Positions 37,500 to 45,500 of a stretch of 64,000 bases of DNA are shown piece after piece. Below the pieces are notes generated by a model. That model saw only the letters and a list, made by a program, of their open reading frames with translations. It made no database searches and was not told where the DNA came from. The stretch comes from JAJPKK01 sp963800215 (GTDB lineage Bacteria; Pseudomonadota; Alphaproteobacteria; Rhizobiales; Xanthobacteraceae), in contig CAWCZY010000009.1 in the NCBI GenBank assembly GCA_963800215.1, positions 62,001 through 126,000 of the forward strand, in the 5' to 3' direction. The translations under genes and the position numbers were made by a program. Position 1 is the first letter of the stretch; the number at the start of each line of letters is the position of its first letter.

Positions 37500-38639
37500 A
37501 TGCCGTTGCCGGTCCGAACAGCACTCGCAGACATCGACGCGATCTGCAGATATTTGATCACGAAGCCTGCCGGCATCAGCCCGGCAGAGGCGATCAACGA
37601 GAAGGTGCTCGATCGGCGCAAATTGTCCGCCCTGAAGTTCTGGGGGCTGATCGAGGACGCCGGTGCGAACCTGAGACTATCCGCGCGCGGACGGCTCATT
37701 GCGCGTGACAACGGGGCCCACAGGGCCAGGGCGCTGCAAGAGGTGGTGGCCGCGATACCCCCTTACGGTTCCATTATCGCCCGGGCCGTTGACCGAAACG
37801 AGATGATTGTTCTGTCGACAGAAGTCGCCGCCTACTGGCACCGGCACTTCAGCCCAGACGTGCACTTCGGTATTCTCAATCATCAGACCGTGTGCTTTCT
37901 CAGAGTTGCGGAAGGCGCCGGCCTCGGACGGCTGGTCGTCGGTCGGAAGGGTCAGCAGACCCGGTTCGAGCTGGCCGAATACAGCGCCCGTGCATTCGTC
38001 CGCAGCGCAAACCTCACGGCCTCGCAAATCGGCGGCGAAAGCAAGTCCGATATTTCGAGCGGTGAGAAAGCCCCGGCGAGGGATGACAGTGGCGGTAAGC
38101 CCGACAGAGCGCCGAGGCGAGGCAACCGCGTCTTCATCACCCACCGAAGCAACAAGAAAATCCTGGAACAGGTCAAGGAACTGGTGGCCTTTGGGAAGTT
38201 TGAGCCGGTTGTCGCCCGGGACCGCGAGACCGCGGGAGGGCCGTTCCTCCATATCCTGATGGACGAAATGCGCAGATGCGACACCGCGATCATTCACCTC
38301 GGTATCGACGCATTGCGGCTCGATGCCGACGGGAAACGCCGGATCAGCGATGACGTGCTGATCGAGATCGGAGCCGCGATCGCTTTGTATGGACGCAACT
38401 TTGTTCTGCTGGTGGAAGAGGGCGTCGAGTTGCCGTCGAACTTGCCGGGGCTCTGTGAATGCCGCTACTGCGGCGACGAATTGAATATGCCGACGACGAT
38501 GAAGCTGCTTAGGGCCTTCGGCGATTTCATACAATCTCAGCCCATGAAGCCGCTGGCGCTTACCGTTGGGGCCGATCACGTGGTACCGCACCTGCTTCAA
38601 TACGAGCGGACGGGGCCCCTGGGTTCAACGGTGTGCTGA
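37500..38639 (+). CDS. TIR-like nucleotide-binding protein with N-terminal winged helix (candidate defence effector)
   Basis: 379 residues from ATG 37500, preceded by GAGGAGG; an upstream TTG is less likely. Residues 1-75 look like a winged helix (ISPAEAINEKVLDRRKLSAL … LRLSARGRLIARDNG). The C-terminal half, from about residue 205, matches the TIR-like CAP12/Pycsar-type domain: NRVFITHRSNKKILEQVKEL, MRRCDTAIIHLGID, DVLIEIGAAIALYGRNFVLL and EEGVELPSNLPGL. Related domains cleave NAD+ in anti-phage systems when a signal is sensed. No cyclase or other partner gene is adjacent, so it would act alone or with a distant partner. Assignment to the domain is fairly sure, function is inference. Confidence 0.75.
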   Translation: MPLPVRTALADIDAICRYLITKPAGISPAEAINEKVLDRRKLSALKFWGLIEDAGANLRLSARGRLIARDNGAHRARALQEVVAAIPPYGSIIARAVDRNEMIVLSTEVAAYWHRHFSPDVHFGILNHQTVCFLRVAEGAGLGRLVVGRKGQQTRFELAEYSARAFVRSANLTASQIGGESKSDISSGEKAPARDDSGGKPDRAPRRGNRVFITHRSNKKILEQVKELVAFGKFEPVVARDRETAGGPFLHILMDEMRRCDTAIIHLGIDALRLDADGKRRISDDVLIEIGAAIALYGRNFVLLVEEGVELPSNLPGLCECRYCGDELNMPTTMKLLRAFGDFIQSQPMKPLALTVGADHVVPHLLQYERTGPLGSTVC

Positions 38640-38900
38640 CGGCGGGGCAGGGAAGGCTTTATGAGCGGCATCGGACACCGTGGCCACCAACTGGCGGCAC
38701 TCTTCGGTGCGCTTGCGTCGGCGTCGTTCAGTTCACGTTCTGGTCGCGCACGTTGCCCAGCGTCATGGGTTGATTTGGTTCGTCGACACCCGCTCCACCT
38801 TTTTTGACCGGCGGCTGATGGTGTTCGACGTTGCGTCGGCGCCGCCGCGACAACATAGCCATGGGGCGCGGTGGCACGACTTCATCGCCGCAGCAGGGCT

Positions 38901-38960
38901 GTCCTTCGCAACACTGTCCTTCGCAACACCGTCCTTCGCAACACCGTCCTTCGCAACACC
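38901..38960. repeat. Four tandem copies of a 15-base repeat
   Basis: The unit GTCCTTCGCAACACC is repeated four times with one base change in the first copy (ACACT). Either strand translates without stops (SFATP repeated on +). I am not convinced the open frames around it are genes; 38640-39039 otherwise holds nothing I can name. Confidence 0.85.
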
Positions 38961-39039
38961 GTTAGCCGCGCCGATCCCAATGGGATATAACGCACCCGAA
39001 GCGGTTGCATGAAGTCGCAAGCGGACTCGGAGGGCTCCT

Positions 39040-39966
39040 ATGGCGCGTCACGTCGGTCGTAGAATGGCTTTCACTGCGGCTCAATTGGCCATTTCAGTCA
39101 TCGTACTCGCCTCCGCCGCGCAAGCGGCTTCGCCTGTGACCGTGCCCGATACCCGCGTGTTTCCCGAAAGTATTACGGCGACTTCGGACGGGACGCTGCT
39201 GATCGCGGGATCCGAGAAGGGCATCGTCTATAAAGCAGCGCCCGGCGCGACGCTCGCCCAGCCTTGGATTTCCAGGGAACAGGCTGGTTTCGAAGGCTTT
39301 CTTCTCGGGATTTACGCCGACGAGCCGCACGGCGTCTTTTATGTGTGCAGCGATGTCGTTGGCCCTCCACGCCAAGCGGCATTCACGGCTTTCGACCTCG
39401 AGACGGGGGCGAAGAAGGCCGCCTATCGGTTTCCGGGCGGAGGACTTTGCAATGATTTCGTCACCGCCGCCGACGGCACGCTCTATGCCACGGATACCGA
39501 ACTGGGGCGCATCATCCGGCTGAAGCCGGGGGCGACCGAGCCGGATGTCTGGACCAACGATCCCGATCTGGCGGGCATCGACGGCATCGCCTTCGCAGGC
39601 GGCAAGCTCTACTTCAACAACGTGCGCAAGAACCTTTTGCAGCGTATCGACATCAAGCCGGACGGCAGCTCCGGCGCGGTAACCACGCTGCAGCTTTCCG
39701 CCCCGCTATCGGGCCCGGACGGAATGCGTGTCGGGCCCGGAGACGTTTTGCTGATCGCTGAGAACAAGGCCGGCAATCTCACCCAGGCAAAGGTCGAAGG
39801 CGACAAGGCGACGCTGACCCCGCTCAAGGGCGGCTTCGGGCAGCTCACGGCGGTCGGCGTGGTCGGCAATATCGCGTGGGTTGCGGAATCCCGATTTGCG
39901 CTGCGCAACGATCCGAACAACAAGGACCCGGGCCCGTGGGTGATTACGCCGGTGACGCTGCCTTGA
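39040..39966 (+). CDS. Secreted SMP-30/gluconolactonase-like beta-propeller protein
   Basis: 308 residues. The signal peptide ends SAAQAAS. Repeating blades follow: FPESITATSDGTLLIAGSEK, CNDFVTAADGTLYATDTELG, IDGIAFAGGKLYFNNVRKN, GPDGMRVGPGDVLLIAEN and VGVVGNIAWVAES, the pattern of SMP-30/NHL-type six-bladed propellers. Likely periplasmic; lactonase or binding activity is possible but the substrate is unknown. ATG 39040 and ATG 39064 are both possible starts. Confidence 0.75.
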   Translation: MARHVGRRMAFTAAQLAISVIVLASAAQAASPVTVPDTRVFPESITATSDGTLLIAGSEKGIVYKAAPGATLAQPWISREQAGFEGFLLGIYADEPHGVFYVCSDVVGPPRQAAFTAFDLETGAKKAAYRFPGGGLCNDFVTAADGTLYATDTELGRIIRLKPGATEPDVWTNDPDLAGIDGIAFAGGKLYFNNVRKNLLQRIDIKPDGSSGAVTTLQLSAPLSGPDGMRVGPGDVLLIAENKAGNLTQAKVEGDKATLTPLKGGFGQLTAVGVVGNIAWVAESRFALRNDPNNKDPGPWVITPVTLP

Positions 39967-40011
39967 GCGTCAACCCGCGCGAGCGTTGGGCCGATCCCGA
40001 CGGCGTGCCAA

Positions 40012-40045
40012 ATGCCGATTGGAGCGCTGTCGCTCCAATCGGCAT
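40012..40045. repeat. Perfect 15-bp hairpin; first copy of a repeated motif
   Basis: ATGCCGATTGGAGCG (40012-40026), loop CTGT, CGCTCCAATCGGCAT (40031-40045). It lies between convergent genes and may end both transcripts. The left arm recurs exactly at 40666-40680. Confidence 0.8.
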
Positions 40046-40091
40046 CGGATGGCGCTCAAAGAGCTCCGATTAATTTTCCTCGGTGTACCGA

Positions 40092-40421
40092 TCAAAGGAC
40101 GACGCAGCGCCGGAACCGCGGGTGCCAGCGGAATCCCACCCCGCACACGACGGGCGGCGCCACGACCACCGGCGGCGCTACGACCACCGGGGGCGCCACC
40201 ACGACGGCCGCGCCCGGCACGACGATGGCGCCCCCATTCGGCCGGCAGACCCCAAACGGATCGCGGTGAAAACCGATCCCGCATCCTTGCGCCACGAGTG
40301 TCACGTCCGGCGCCCCGAGCCGCAATTCGAGGGGCGAGATCGGGAACGCCTGGGCGCAAAACGACGCCAAGGATGATCCCAGCACGGCGCAGGCAACAGA
40401 AAAATAGAGCGTCCTAGACAT
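40092..40421 (-). CDS. GCG_CRPN-family secreted protein
   Basis: 109 residues. The signal peptide ends SFCAQAF. The signature GCGIGFHRDPFGVCRPN (about residues 47-63) defines this Hyphomicrobiales family. It is followed by the typical low-complexity stretch, here three VVVAPP units, and a C-terminal GVGFRWHPRFRRC. Function unknown. The repeats come from tandem copies at the DNA level around 40145-40215. Confidence 0.85.
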   Translation of the reverse strand: MSRTLYFSVACAVLGSSLASFCAQAFPISPLELRLGAPDVTLVAQGCGIGFHRDPFGVCRPNGGAIVVPGAAVVVAPPVVVAPPVVVAPPVVCGVGFRWHPRFRRCVVL

Positions 40422-40665
40422 CGGCTTGTTTCCTCTCGCTTGACCGAAATTCGCCCCCGGACTTTCAAGCGATGTAACGAATAGCAGACGGTGCGAAGGC
40501 CTGGGAAGCTACTGTCCGGGCCGCTGCTCTCGTCGCGATTCGGTGCATGACGATTACGACTTTAAGGTGTCGCTGTCGTCGGGCGAACGGCCAGCGAAAA
40601 GCCATAACGCAATCCGGAATTTTCAGCGGGCGACGCAGCGAACGGGCGCAGGGCGCCGGTGCGGC

Positions 40666-40745
40666 ATGCCGATTGGAGCGGCCTATCGGCGGGCGGCCTG
40701 GGGACCAAATCCCACCGATTTGGTACGATTTATGCCTCCAATCGG
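40666..40745. repeat. Second copy of the ATGCCGATTGGAGCG motif in a longer imperfect palindrome
   Basis: ATGCCGATTGGAGCG (40666-40680) is identical to the arm at 40012. CTCCAATCGG (40736-40745) answers it, and an inner hairpin ACCAAATC/GATTTGGT lies at 40704-40724. 40422-40952 otherwise shows no gene I can support. Confidence 0.65.
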
Positions 40746-40952
40746 TGCGCCGCCGGGTCGCCTCCCTACAGGATCAGGGGCGGGAGACGATGAAGTCACG
40801 TGACGTTTCGGAACGGGCCCTCAAACGGTCCTTCCCCGCGGTATTTCTTCTTGAGGCTTTTCCAGGCGGTACCCGACTCCTACGCATGACCCGATGGCCA
40901 AACAGGCGCAGCGCGAAGAGATCGGGCGCGTGAAACCGAACCGGAGGGGATC

Positions 40953-41327
40953 ATGGCCAAAGAACTGTGGATTCGCGTCCACGACGACGGACGCGAGGAG
41001 TGTTTCGATCATAATCCTGCGCCGATCCCGGCGCGGCGCATCATCGTCGCCGATGGCATCGAAGAGACGTGGACCTCCGACCGCGGCGTGCGCCCGGACT
41101 GGCAGGAGCCGGTTCCGCCGCCCGGCAAGGGCTGGAAGGCGGCCGGCGGCAATAGCGGTCACACGTTGTGGCGCCGCGTCACCGACGGTGTTGACGAGAT
41201 GTGGACCTCCGACCGGGAGGTGCGCCCCGGATGGCAGGAGCCGGTTCCACCGCCGGGCGAGGGCTGGAAGGCGGCCGGCGGCAACAGCGGTCACACGTTG
41301 TGGCGCCGCAAGCGCCTGGAGCCGTGA
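40953..41327 (+). CDS. Hypothetical protein made of two near-identical repeats
   Basis: 124 residues. After a short unique start (MAKELWIRVHDDGREE), two copies of about 44 residues follow. Each has the form DG(I/V)(E/D)E.WTSDR, then VRP.WQEPVPPPG, then GWKAAGGNSGHTLWRR. The DNA is also nearly identical between copies, so the duplication is recent. Trp-rich, soluble, no signal peptide. No family recognised. ATG 40953 follows GGAGGGG. Confidence 0.55.
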   Translation: MAKELWIRVHDDGREECFDHNPAPIPARRIIVADGIEETWTSDRGVRPDWQEPVPPPGKGWKAAGGNSGHTLWRRVTDGVDEMWTSDREVRPGWQEPVPPPGEGWKAAGGNSGHTLWRRKRLEP

Positions 41328-41609
41328 GCCGCGCTTATCATCCGGCACAATCACGCCGCGCCCGCGACGCCGGCCGCGCCGCGCTCGAAGTATCGGTTGA
41401 TGCAGGGCGAGGAATTTACCTCGTGCGCCGGGCCGGCCGAGCGGGGCCGATGACCTCGCCGCCAGCGCCCGCGGGCGGTCCCTTTGTTTCGGCATTCACT
41501 GCGCCAGGCCGGAACGCCCCGCTTGGCGCGACCGGCGATCATCGCTAACGTCGCGGCAGCGGCGCACGACCGCAAAGCGCTGCGCCGAACCATCGCCGGG
41601 AGGACCGCC

Positions 41610-42455
41610 ATGCACGACCTGAACCGCGTCGCCGCCATCGCTGCGGCGGCGTTGCTGACTATGGCGGCAGCCCACGCGCAGGACATGTCGAAATATCCGG
41701 ACTGGTCGGGACAATGGCGCCGGCCCGCCAATGTGGCGCCTTCCTGGGATCCGACCAAGCCGCCGGGCCTCGGCCAGCAGGCGCCGCTGACGCCGGAATA
41801 CCAGGCCATCTTCGAAGCGACCCTGAAGGACCGCGCCGTCGGCGGGCTCACCGGCGACCCGACCAGCCTGTGCCTGCCGCACGGCCTGCCGCGGATGATG
41901 GTCGCGATCTTTCCCGTCGAGTTCGTGGTCACGCCGAAGGTCACCTACTACATGACCGACTACACGACGTCGCGCCGCATCTTCACCGACGGCCGCGATT
42001 GGCCCAAGGACCTGCTGCCCAGCTTCAACGGCTATTCCATCGGCAAATGGGTCGACACCGACGGCGACGGCCGCTACGACGTGCTCGAAGTCGAGACCCG
42101 CGGCTTCAAGAGCCCGCGCACCTTCGAAGGCAGCGGCCTGCCGCTGCACCGCGACGGCGAGAGCGTCATCACGGAGCGCATCTTTCTCGACAAGGCCGAC
42201 AAGAACCTGCTGCACGACGAGGTCACCGTCATCGACCACGCCTTGACGCGGCCGTGGACCGTGACCAGGCACTACCAGCGCGACCCCGACGGGGTGTGGG
42301 ATTTCGTCGACTGCGCGGAGAACAACCCGCATGTGGTCATCGGCGGCCAGACCTACATGATGAGCGCCGACGGCTACCTGATGCCGACCAAGACCGGCCA
42401 GGCGCCGCCGGACCTGCGCTATTTCAACCAAGCCAAGAGCCAAGCCAAGAAGTGA
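41610..42455 (+). CDS. Secreted protein of unknown function
   Basis: 281 residues from ATG 41610, after GGGAGGA. The signal peptide ends TMAAAHAQ. The mature part is rich in aromatic residues and Asp (YPDWSGQWRRP, LCLPHGLPRMM, FVVTPKVTYYMTDYT, WVDTDGDGRYDVLEVETRGF). The DTDGDGRYD stretch resembles a calcium-binding loop. Similar proteins occur in soil alphaproteobacteria without known function. It ends before a palindromic repeat and converges on cysK. Confidence 0.7.
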   Translation: MHDLNRVAAIAAAALLTMAAAHAQDMSKYPDWSGQWRRPANVAPSWDPTKPPGLGQQAPLTPEYQAIFEATLKDRAVGGLTGDPTSLCLPHGLPRMMVAIFPVEFVVTPKVTYYMTDYTTSRRIFTDGRDWPKDLLPSFNGYSIGKWVDTDGDGRYDVLEVETRGFKSPRTFEGSGLPLHRDGESVITERIFLDKADKNLLHDEVTVIDHALTRPWTVTRHYQRDPDGVWDFVDCAENNPHVVIGGQTYMMSADGYLMPTKTGQAPPDLRYFNQAKSQAKK

Positions 42456-42478
42456 CGAGCACAGAAGCGGCAAACGCA

Positions 42479-42589
42479 GTCATTCCGGGGGGCGCGTCCT
42501 CTGCGGCGGTGAACCCGGAATCCAGACAACCTCGCCGGCCGCACCACAGCCTGGAATCCGGGTTCGCGCGAGGCGCGCCCCGGAACGAC
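42479..42589. repeat. REP-type nested palindrome between convergent genes
   Basis: GAACCCGGAATCCAG (42511-42525) pairs perfectly with CTGGAATCCGGGTTC (42551-42565). Outer arms GTCATTCCGGGGGGCGCG and CGCGCCCCGGAACGAC add a second level. It resembles palindromes widespread in Bradyrhizobium-like genomes and may stop transcription from both sides. Confidence 0.75.
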
Positions 42590-42599
42590 GAGTTGAACG

Positions 42600-43568
42600 C
42601 TAGAGTCCCTCGAACAGCGGCGTCGAGAGGTAGCGTTCGGCGAAATCGGGCACCACCGCGACGATCATCTTACCGTCCATCTCCGGCCGCGCGCCGAGGC
42701 GCAGCGCGGCAGCGACCGCAGCGCCGGACGAGATGCCGCAGGGAATGCCCTCGTAGCGGGCGAGCGCCCGGGCGGTGTCGAAAGCGGCTTGGTTGCTGAC
42801 CGTCAGCACTTCGTCGATCACGGAACGGTCGAGGATTTCCGGCACGAAATTGGCGCCGATGCCCTGGATCTTGTGCGGGCCGGCGCGCCCCTGGGAGAGT
42901 AGCGGGCTGTCCTCCGGCTCGACGGCGATGATCTTGACCGCAGGCTTGAGCTTCTTGAGCACCTGGCCGACCCCGGTAATGGTGCCGCCAGTGCCGATGC
43001 CAGAGACGAAGGCGTCGACGCCGCCATCGGTGTCGTTCCAGATTTCCTCCGCGGTGGTGCGGCGGTGGATTTCAGGATTGGCCGGGTTCTTGAACTGCTG
43101 CGGGATGACGGCATTCTTGATCTCGCGCGCCAGTTCCTCGGCGCGGCTGACCGCGCCGTTCATCCCCAGGGCGGCCGGCGTGAGGACCAGCTCGGCCCCG
43201 AGCAGGGCCAGCATCTTGCGGCGCTCCACCGACATGGAGTCCGGCATCGTCAGGATGAGCCGGTAGCCGCGCGCGGCGGCGACGAAGGCGAGCGCGATGC
43301 CGGTGTTGCCGGAGGTCGGCTCGATCAGGACGGTATCGGGGCCGACCCGACCGTCGGCCTCCATGGCCTCGATCATCGAGACGCCGATGCGGTCCTTGAC
43401 GCTCGATATCGGATTGAAGAATTCGAGCTTGGCCAGGATCTGCGCCTTGATCCCCTGCATCTGCGGCAGGCGGACGAGGCGCACCAGCGGCGTATCGCCG
43501 GTGGTTTCGGTGATGGAGCCGTAGATGTGCCCGCGGCCGGGACGGGAGGATGCTGACGGGGTTGCCAT
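42600..43568 (-). CDS. cysK: Cysteine synthase A (O-acetylserine sulfhydrylase)
   Basis: 322 residues. PLP enzyme making cysteine from O-acetylserine and sulfide. The PLP lysine is in NPISSVKDRIG (about residue 55), the substrate loop is EPTSGNTGIALAF, the phosphate loop is VSGIGTGGTITGVGQ and the C-terminal pyridine-contact region is GIPCGISSGAA. Length is normal. ATG 43568 gives about 13 residues before the conserved start. It precedes nothing on its strand and shares the 60-base gap with yqeY, also on the reverse strand. Confidence 0.94.
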   Translation of the reverse strand: MATPSASSRPGRGHIYGSITETTGDTPLVRLVRLPQMQGIKAQILAKLEFFNPISSVKDRIGVSMIEAMEADGRVGPDTVLIEPTSGNTGIALAFVAAARGYRLILTMPDSMSVERRKMLALLGAELVLTPAALGMNGAVSRAEELAREIKNAVIPQQFKNPANPEIHRRTTAEEIWNDTDGGVDAFVSGIGTGGTITGVGQVLKKLKPAVKIIAVEPEDSPLLSQGRAGPHKIQGIGANFVPEILDRSVIDEVLTVSNQAAFDTARALARYEGIPCGISSGAAVAAALRLGARPEMDGKMIVAVVPDFAERYLSTPLFEGL

Positions 43569-43628
43569 GGCGGCTCCTTGCGGGGAAGGGAGATAGGGGA
43601 ACCCGGATGCTGGCTACCAAGTGCTGCG

Positions 43629-44084
43629 TTACCGGGTCAGCATGGCTTTCACCAGCCCCGACGCCTTGGCGAAATCCATCTTGCCAGCGAATTTTCCCTT
43701 CAGCGCTCCGATGACCTTGCCCATGTCCTTCATGCCGGCCGCGCCGGTGTCGCTGATGGCGTCGGAGATCGCCGCCTTGACCTCGTCCTCGGACATTTGT
43801 TTGGGCAGATAGGCCGAGATGATCGAGATCTCGTCGCGCTCCTGCTGGGCGAGCTCGGCACGGCCGCCCTTGTCGTAGAGCTCGACCGATTCATGGCGCT
43901 GTTTGATCATCTTCTGGAGTAGGCCGAGCATGTCGTCGTCGCCGAGCGGCGCCTTGCCCTGCCCGCGTGCATCGATATCGGCGTTCTTTAGGGCGGCGTT
44001 GACGAGCCGCAGCGTCGAAACCCGCCGCGCGTCCCCCGCCTTCATGGCCTCCTTGAGGGCGGAATTGATGTCGTCGCGAAGCAT
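43629..44084 (-). CDS. GatB/YqeY domain-containing protein
   Basis: 151 residues from ATG 44084 (MLRDDINSALKEAMKAGD). The YqeY signature is clear: RRVSTLRLVNAALKNADID, IKQRHESVELYDKGGR, ISIISAYLPKQMSEDEV and GAAGMKDMGKVIGALKGKF. The domain resembles the tail of GatB and may act in tRNA-dependent amidotransfer, but its role is not settled. It diverges from carA with 70 bases between, the arrangement usual in Hyphomicrobiales. Confidence 0.92.
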   Translation of the reverse strand: MLRDDINSALKEAMKAGDARRVSTLRLVNAALKNADIDARGQGKAPLGDDDMLGLLQKMIKQRHESVELYDKGGRAELAQQERDEISIISAYLPKQMSEDEVKAAISDAISDTGAAGMKDMGKVIGALKGKFAGKMDFAKASGLVKAMLTR

Positions 44085-44154
44085 GGGTTCCTCGAAGGCG
44101 CGCTTCTCGCGCCTGCTTTGACGGGTGCGCGGGCGATGGCTATGTAGTCCCCCC

Positions 44155-45345
44155 ATGACCCCTAAACAAGACGATTCCGCCTGGTCGGAGCCTCCGGTTA
44201 CCGCCCTCCTGGTGCTCGCCGACGGCACCGTGCTCGAAGGTTTCGGCTTCGGCGCCACCGGCCAAGCCGTTGGCGAGGTCTGCTTCAATACCGCCATGAC
44301 CGGCTATCAGGAAATCCTCACCGACCCCTCCTATGCCGGACAGATCATCACCTTCACGTTTCCCCATATCGGCAATGTCGGCGCCAATGACGAGGACATC
44401 GAAACCGTGAACCTCGCGGCGACGCCGGGGGCGCGCGGCGTCATCCTGCATTCGGCCATCACCAATCCCTCGAATTATCGCTCCAGCCGCCATCTCGATC
44501 ATTGGCTCGAGGCGCGCGGCATCATCGGCCTCGCCGGAATCGACACCCGCGCCCTGACCAGCCTGATCCGCACCAAGGGCATGCCCAACGCGGTGATCGT
44601 GCATGCCGGCGACGGCAAATTCGATGTCGGTGCGCTGCGCCGGGAGGCGCGGGAATGGCCGGGCCTCGTCGGCATGGACCTGGTGCCGATGGTCACCGCC
44701 GGCCAGCGCTTCGATTGGAACGAGACGCCGTGGCGGTGGAATACCGGCCATGGCCGGCAGGAGGGGGCAAAATTCAACGTGGTCGCCATCGACTACGGCA
44801 TCAAGCGCAACATCCTGCGGCTGCTCGCCGGCGCCGGCTGCGCGGTCACGGTGGTGCCGGCCACGACCTCGGCGCAGGACATCATGGACCTCGAGCCGGA
44901 CGGCATATTCCTCTCCAACGGCCCCGGCGATCCCGCCGCCACCGGCGCTTACGCAGTGCCGGTGATCCGCACCCTGATCGAGGCCGGCCTGCCCACCTTC
45001 GGCATCTGCCTCGGCCACCAGATGCTCGGCATAGCGCTGGGGGGCACCACCGCGAAAATGCATCAGGGCCACCATGGCGCCAACCACCCGGTGAAGGACC
45101 TCACCACCGGCAAGGTCGAGATCACCTCCATGAACCACGGCTTCGCGGTCGACCGGGCGACGCTGCCGGGACATGTGGAGGAGACCCACGTCTCGCTGTT
45201 CGACGGCTCGAACTGCGGCATCGCCCTCAAGGACCGGCCGGTGTTCTCGGTGCAGTACCACCCGGAAGCTTCCCCCGGCCCCCGCGACAGTCATTATCTG
45301 TTCGACCGCTTCGTCGCCCTGATGCGCGACAAACGGCGGGCGTGA
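44155..45345 (+). CDS. carA: Carbamoyl-phosphate synthase small subunit (glutaminase)
   Basis: 396 residues. It releases ammonia from glutamine for CarB. The N-terminal domain shows CFNTAMTGYQEILTDPSYAG. The class I glutaminase domain has the catalytic Cys in FGICLGHQMLG (near residue 285) and His-Glu in VQYHPEASPGP near the C-terminus; SNGPGDPAA forms the oxyanion region. ATG 44155 is preceded by a C-rich stretch without a strong ribosome-binding site. carB lies 8 kb downstream, separated by accessory genes. Confidence 0.96.
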   Translation: MTPKQDDSAWSEPPVTALLVLADGTVLEGFGFGATGQAVGEVCFNTAMTGYQEILTDPSYAGQIITFTFPHIGNVGANDEDIETVNLAATPGARGVILHSAITNPSNYRSSRHLDHWLEARGIIGLAGIDTRALTSLIRTKGMPNAVIVHAGDGKFDVGALRREAREWPGLVGMDLVPMVTAGQRFDWNETPWRWNTGHGRQEGAKFNVVAIDYGIKRNILRLLAGAGCAVTVVPATTSAQDIMDLEPDGIFLSNGPGDPAATGAYAVPVIRTLIEAGLPTFGICLGHQMLGIALGGTTAKMHQGHHGANHPVKDLTTGKVEITSMNHGFAVDRATLPGHVEETHVSLFDGSNCGIALKDRPVFSVQYHPEASPGPRDSHYLFDRFVALMRDKRRA

Positions 45346-45366
45346 TAGAAGACCGCGGCGCCGCAC

Positions 45367-45485
45367 AGTGGTCTGACCCCAACATTTGGTTCCCAAATGT
45401 TGGGACAAGTCAGCCCACAACTCTTTGAAGTGGTGGGGCGACTTATCCAAACAGATGGGAACCATCTGTTTGGGTCGCACCACAA
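45367..45485. repeat. Three-hairpin cloverleaf-like element (MITE-like)
   Basis: Two perfect 12-bp hairpins with 3-base loops, CCCAACATTTGG-TTC-CCAAATGTTGGG (45378-45404) and CCAAACAGATGG-GAA-CCATCTGTTTGG (45447-45473), flank a third: AAGTC.GCCCAC…GTGGGGC.GACTT. Outer arms GTGGTCTGACCC and GGGTCGCACCAC close the whole structure. It sits between carA and a membrane glycosyltransferase gene. Confidence 0.75.
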
Positions 45486-45500
45486 GGTCTGTCGCCCGCC

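Noticed and set aside
38680..39012. Forward frame of 110 codons over the tandem repeat
   Set aside because: No plausible start context and Arg-rich unrelated sequence before the repeat; the open frame follows from the 15-base periodicity.
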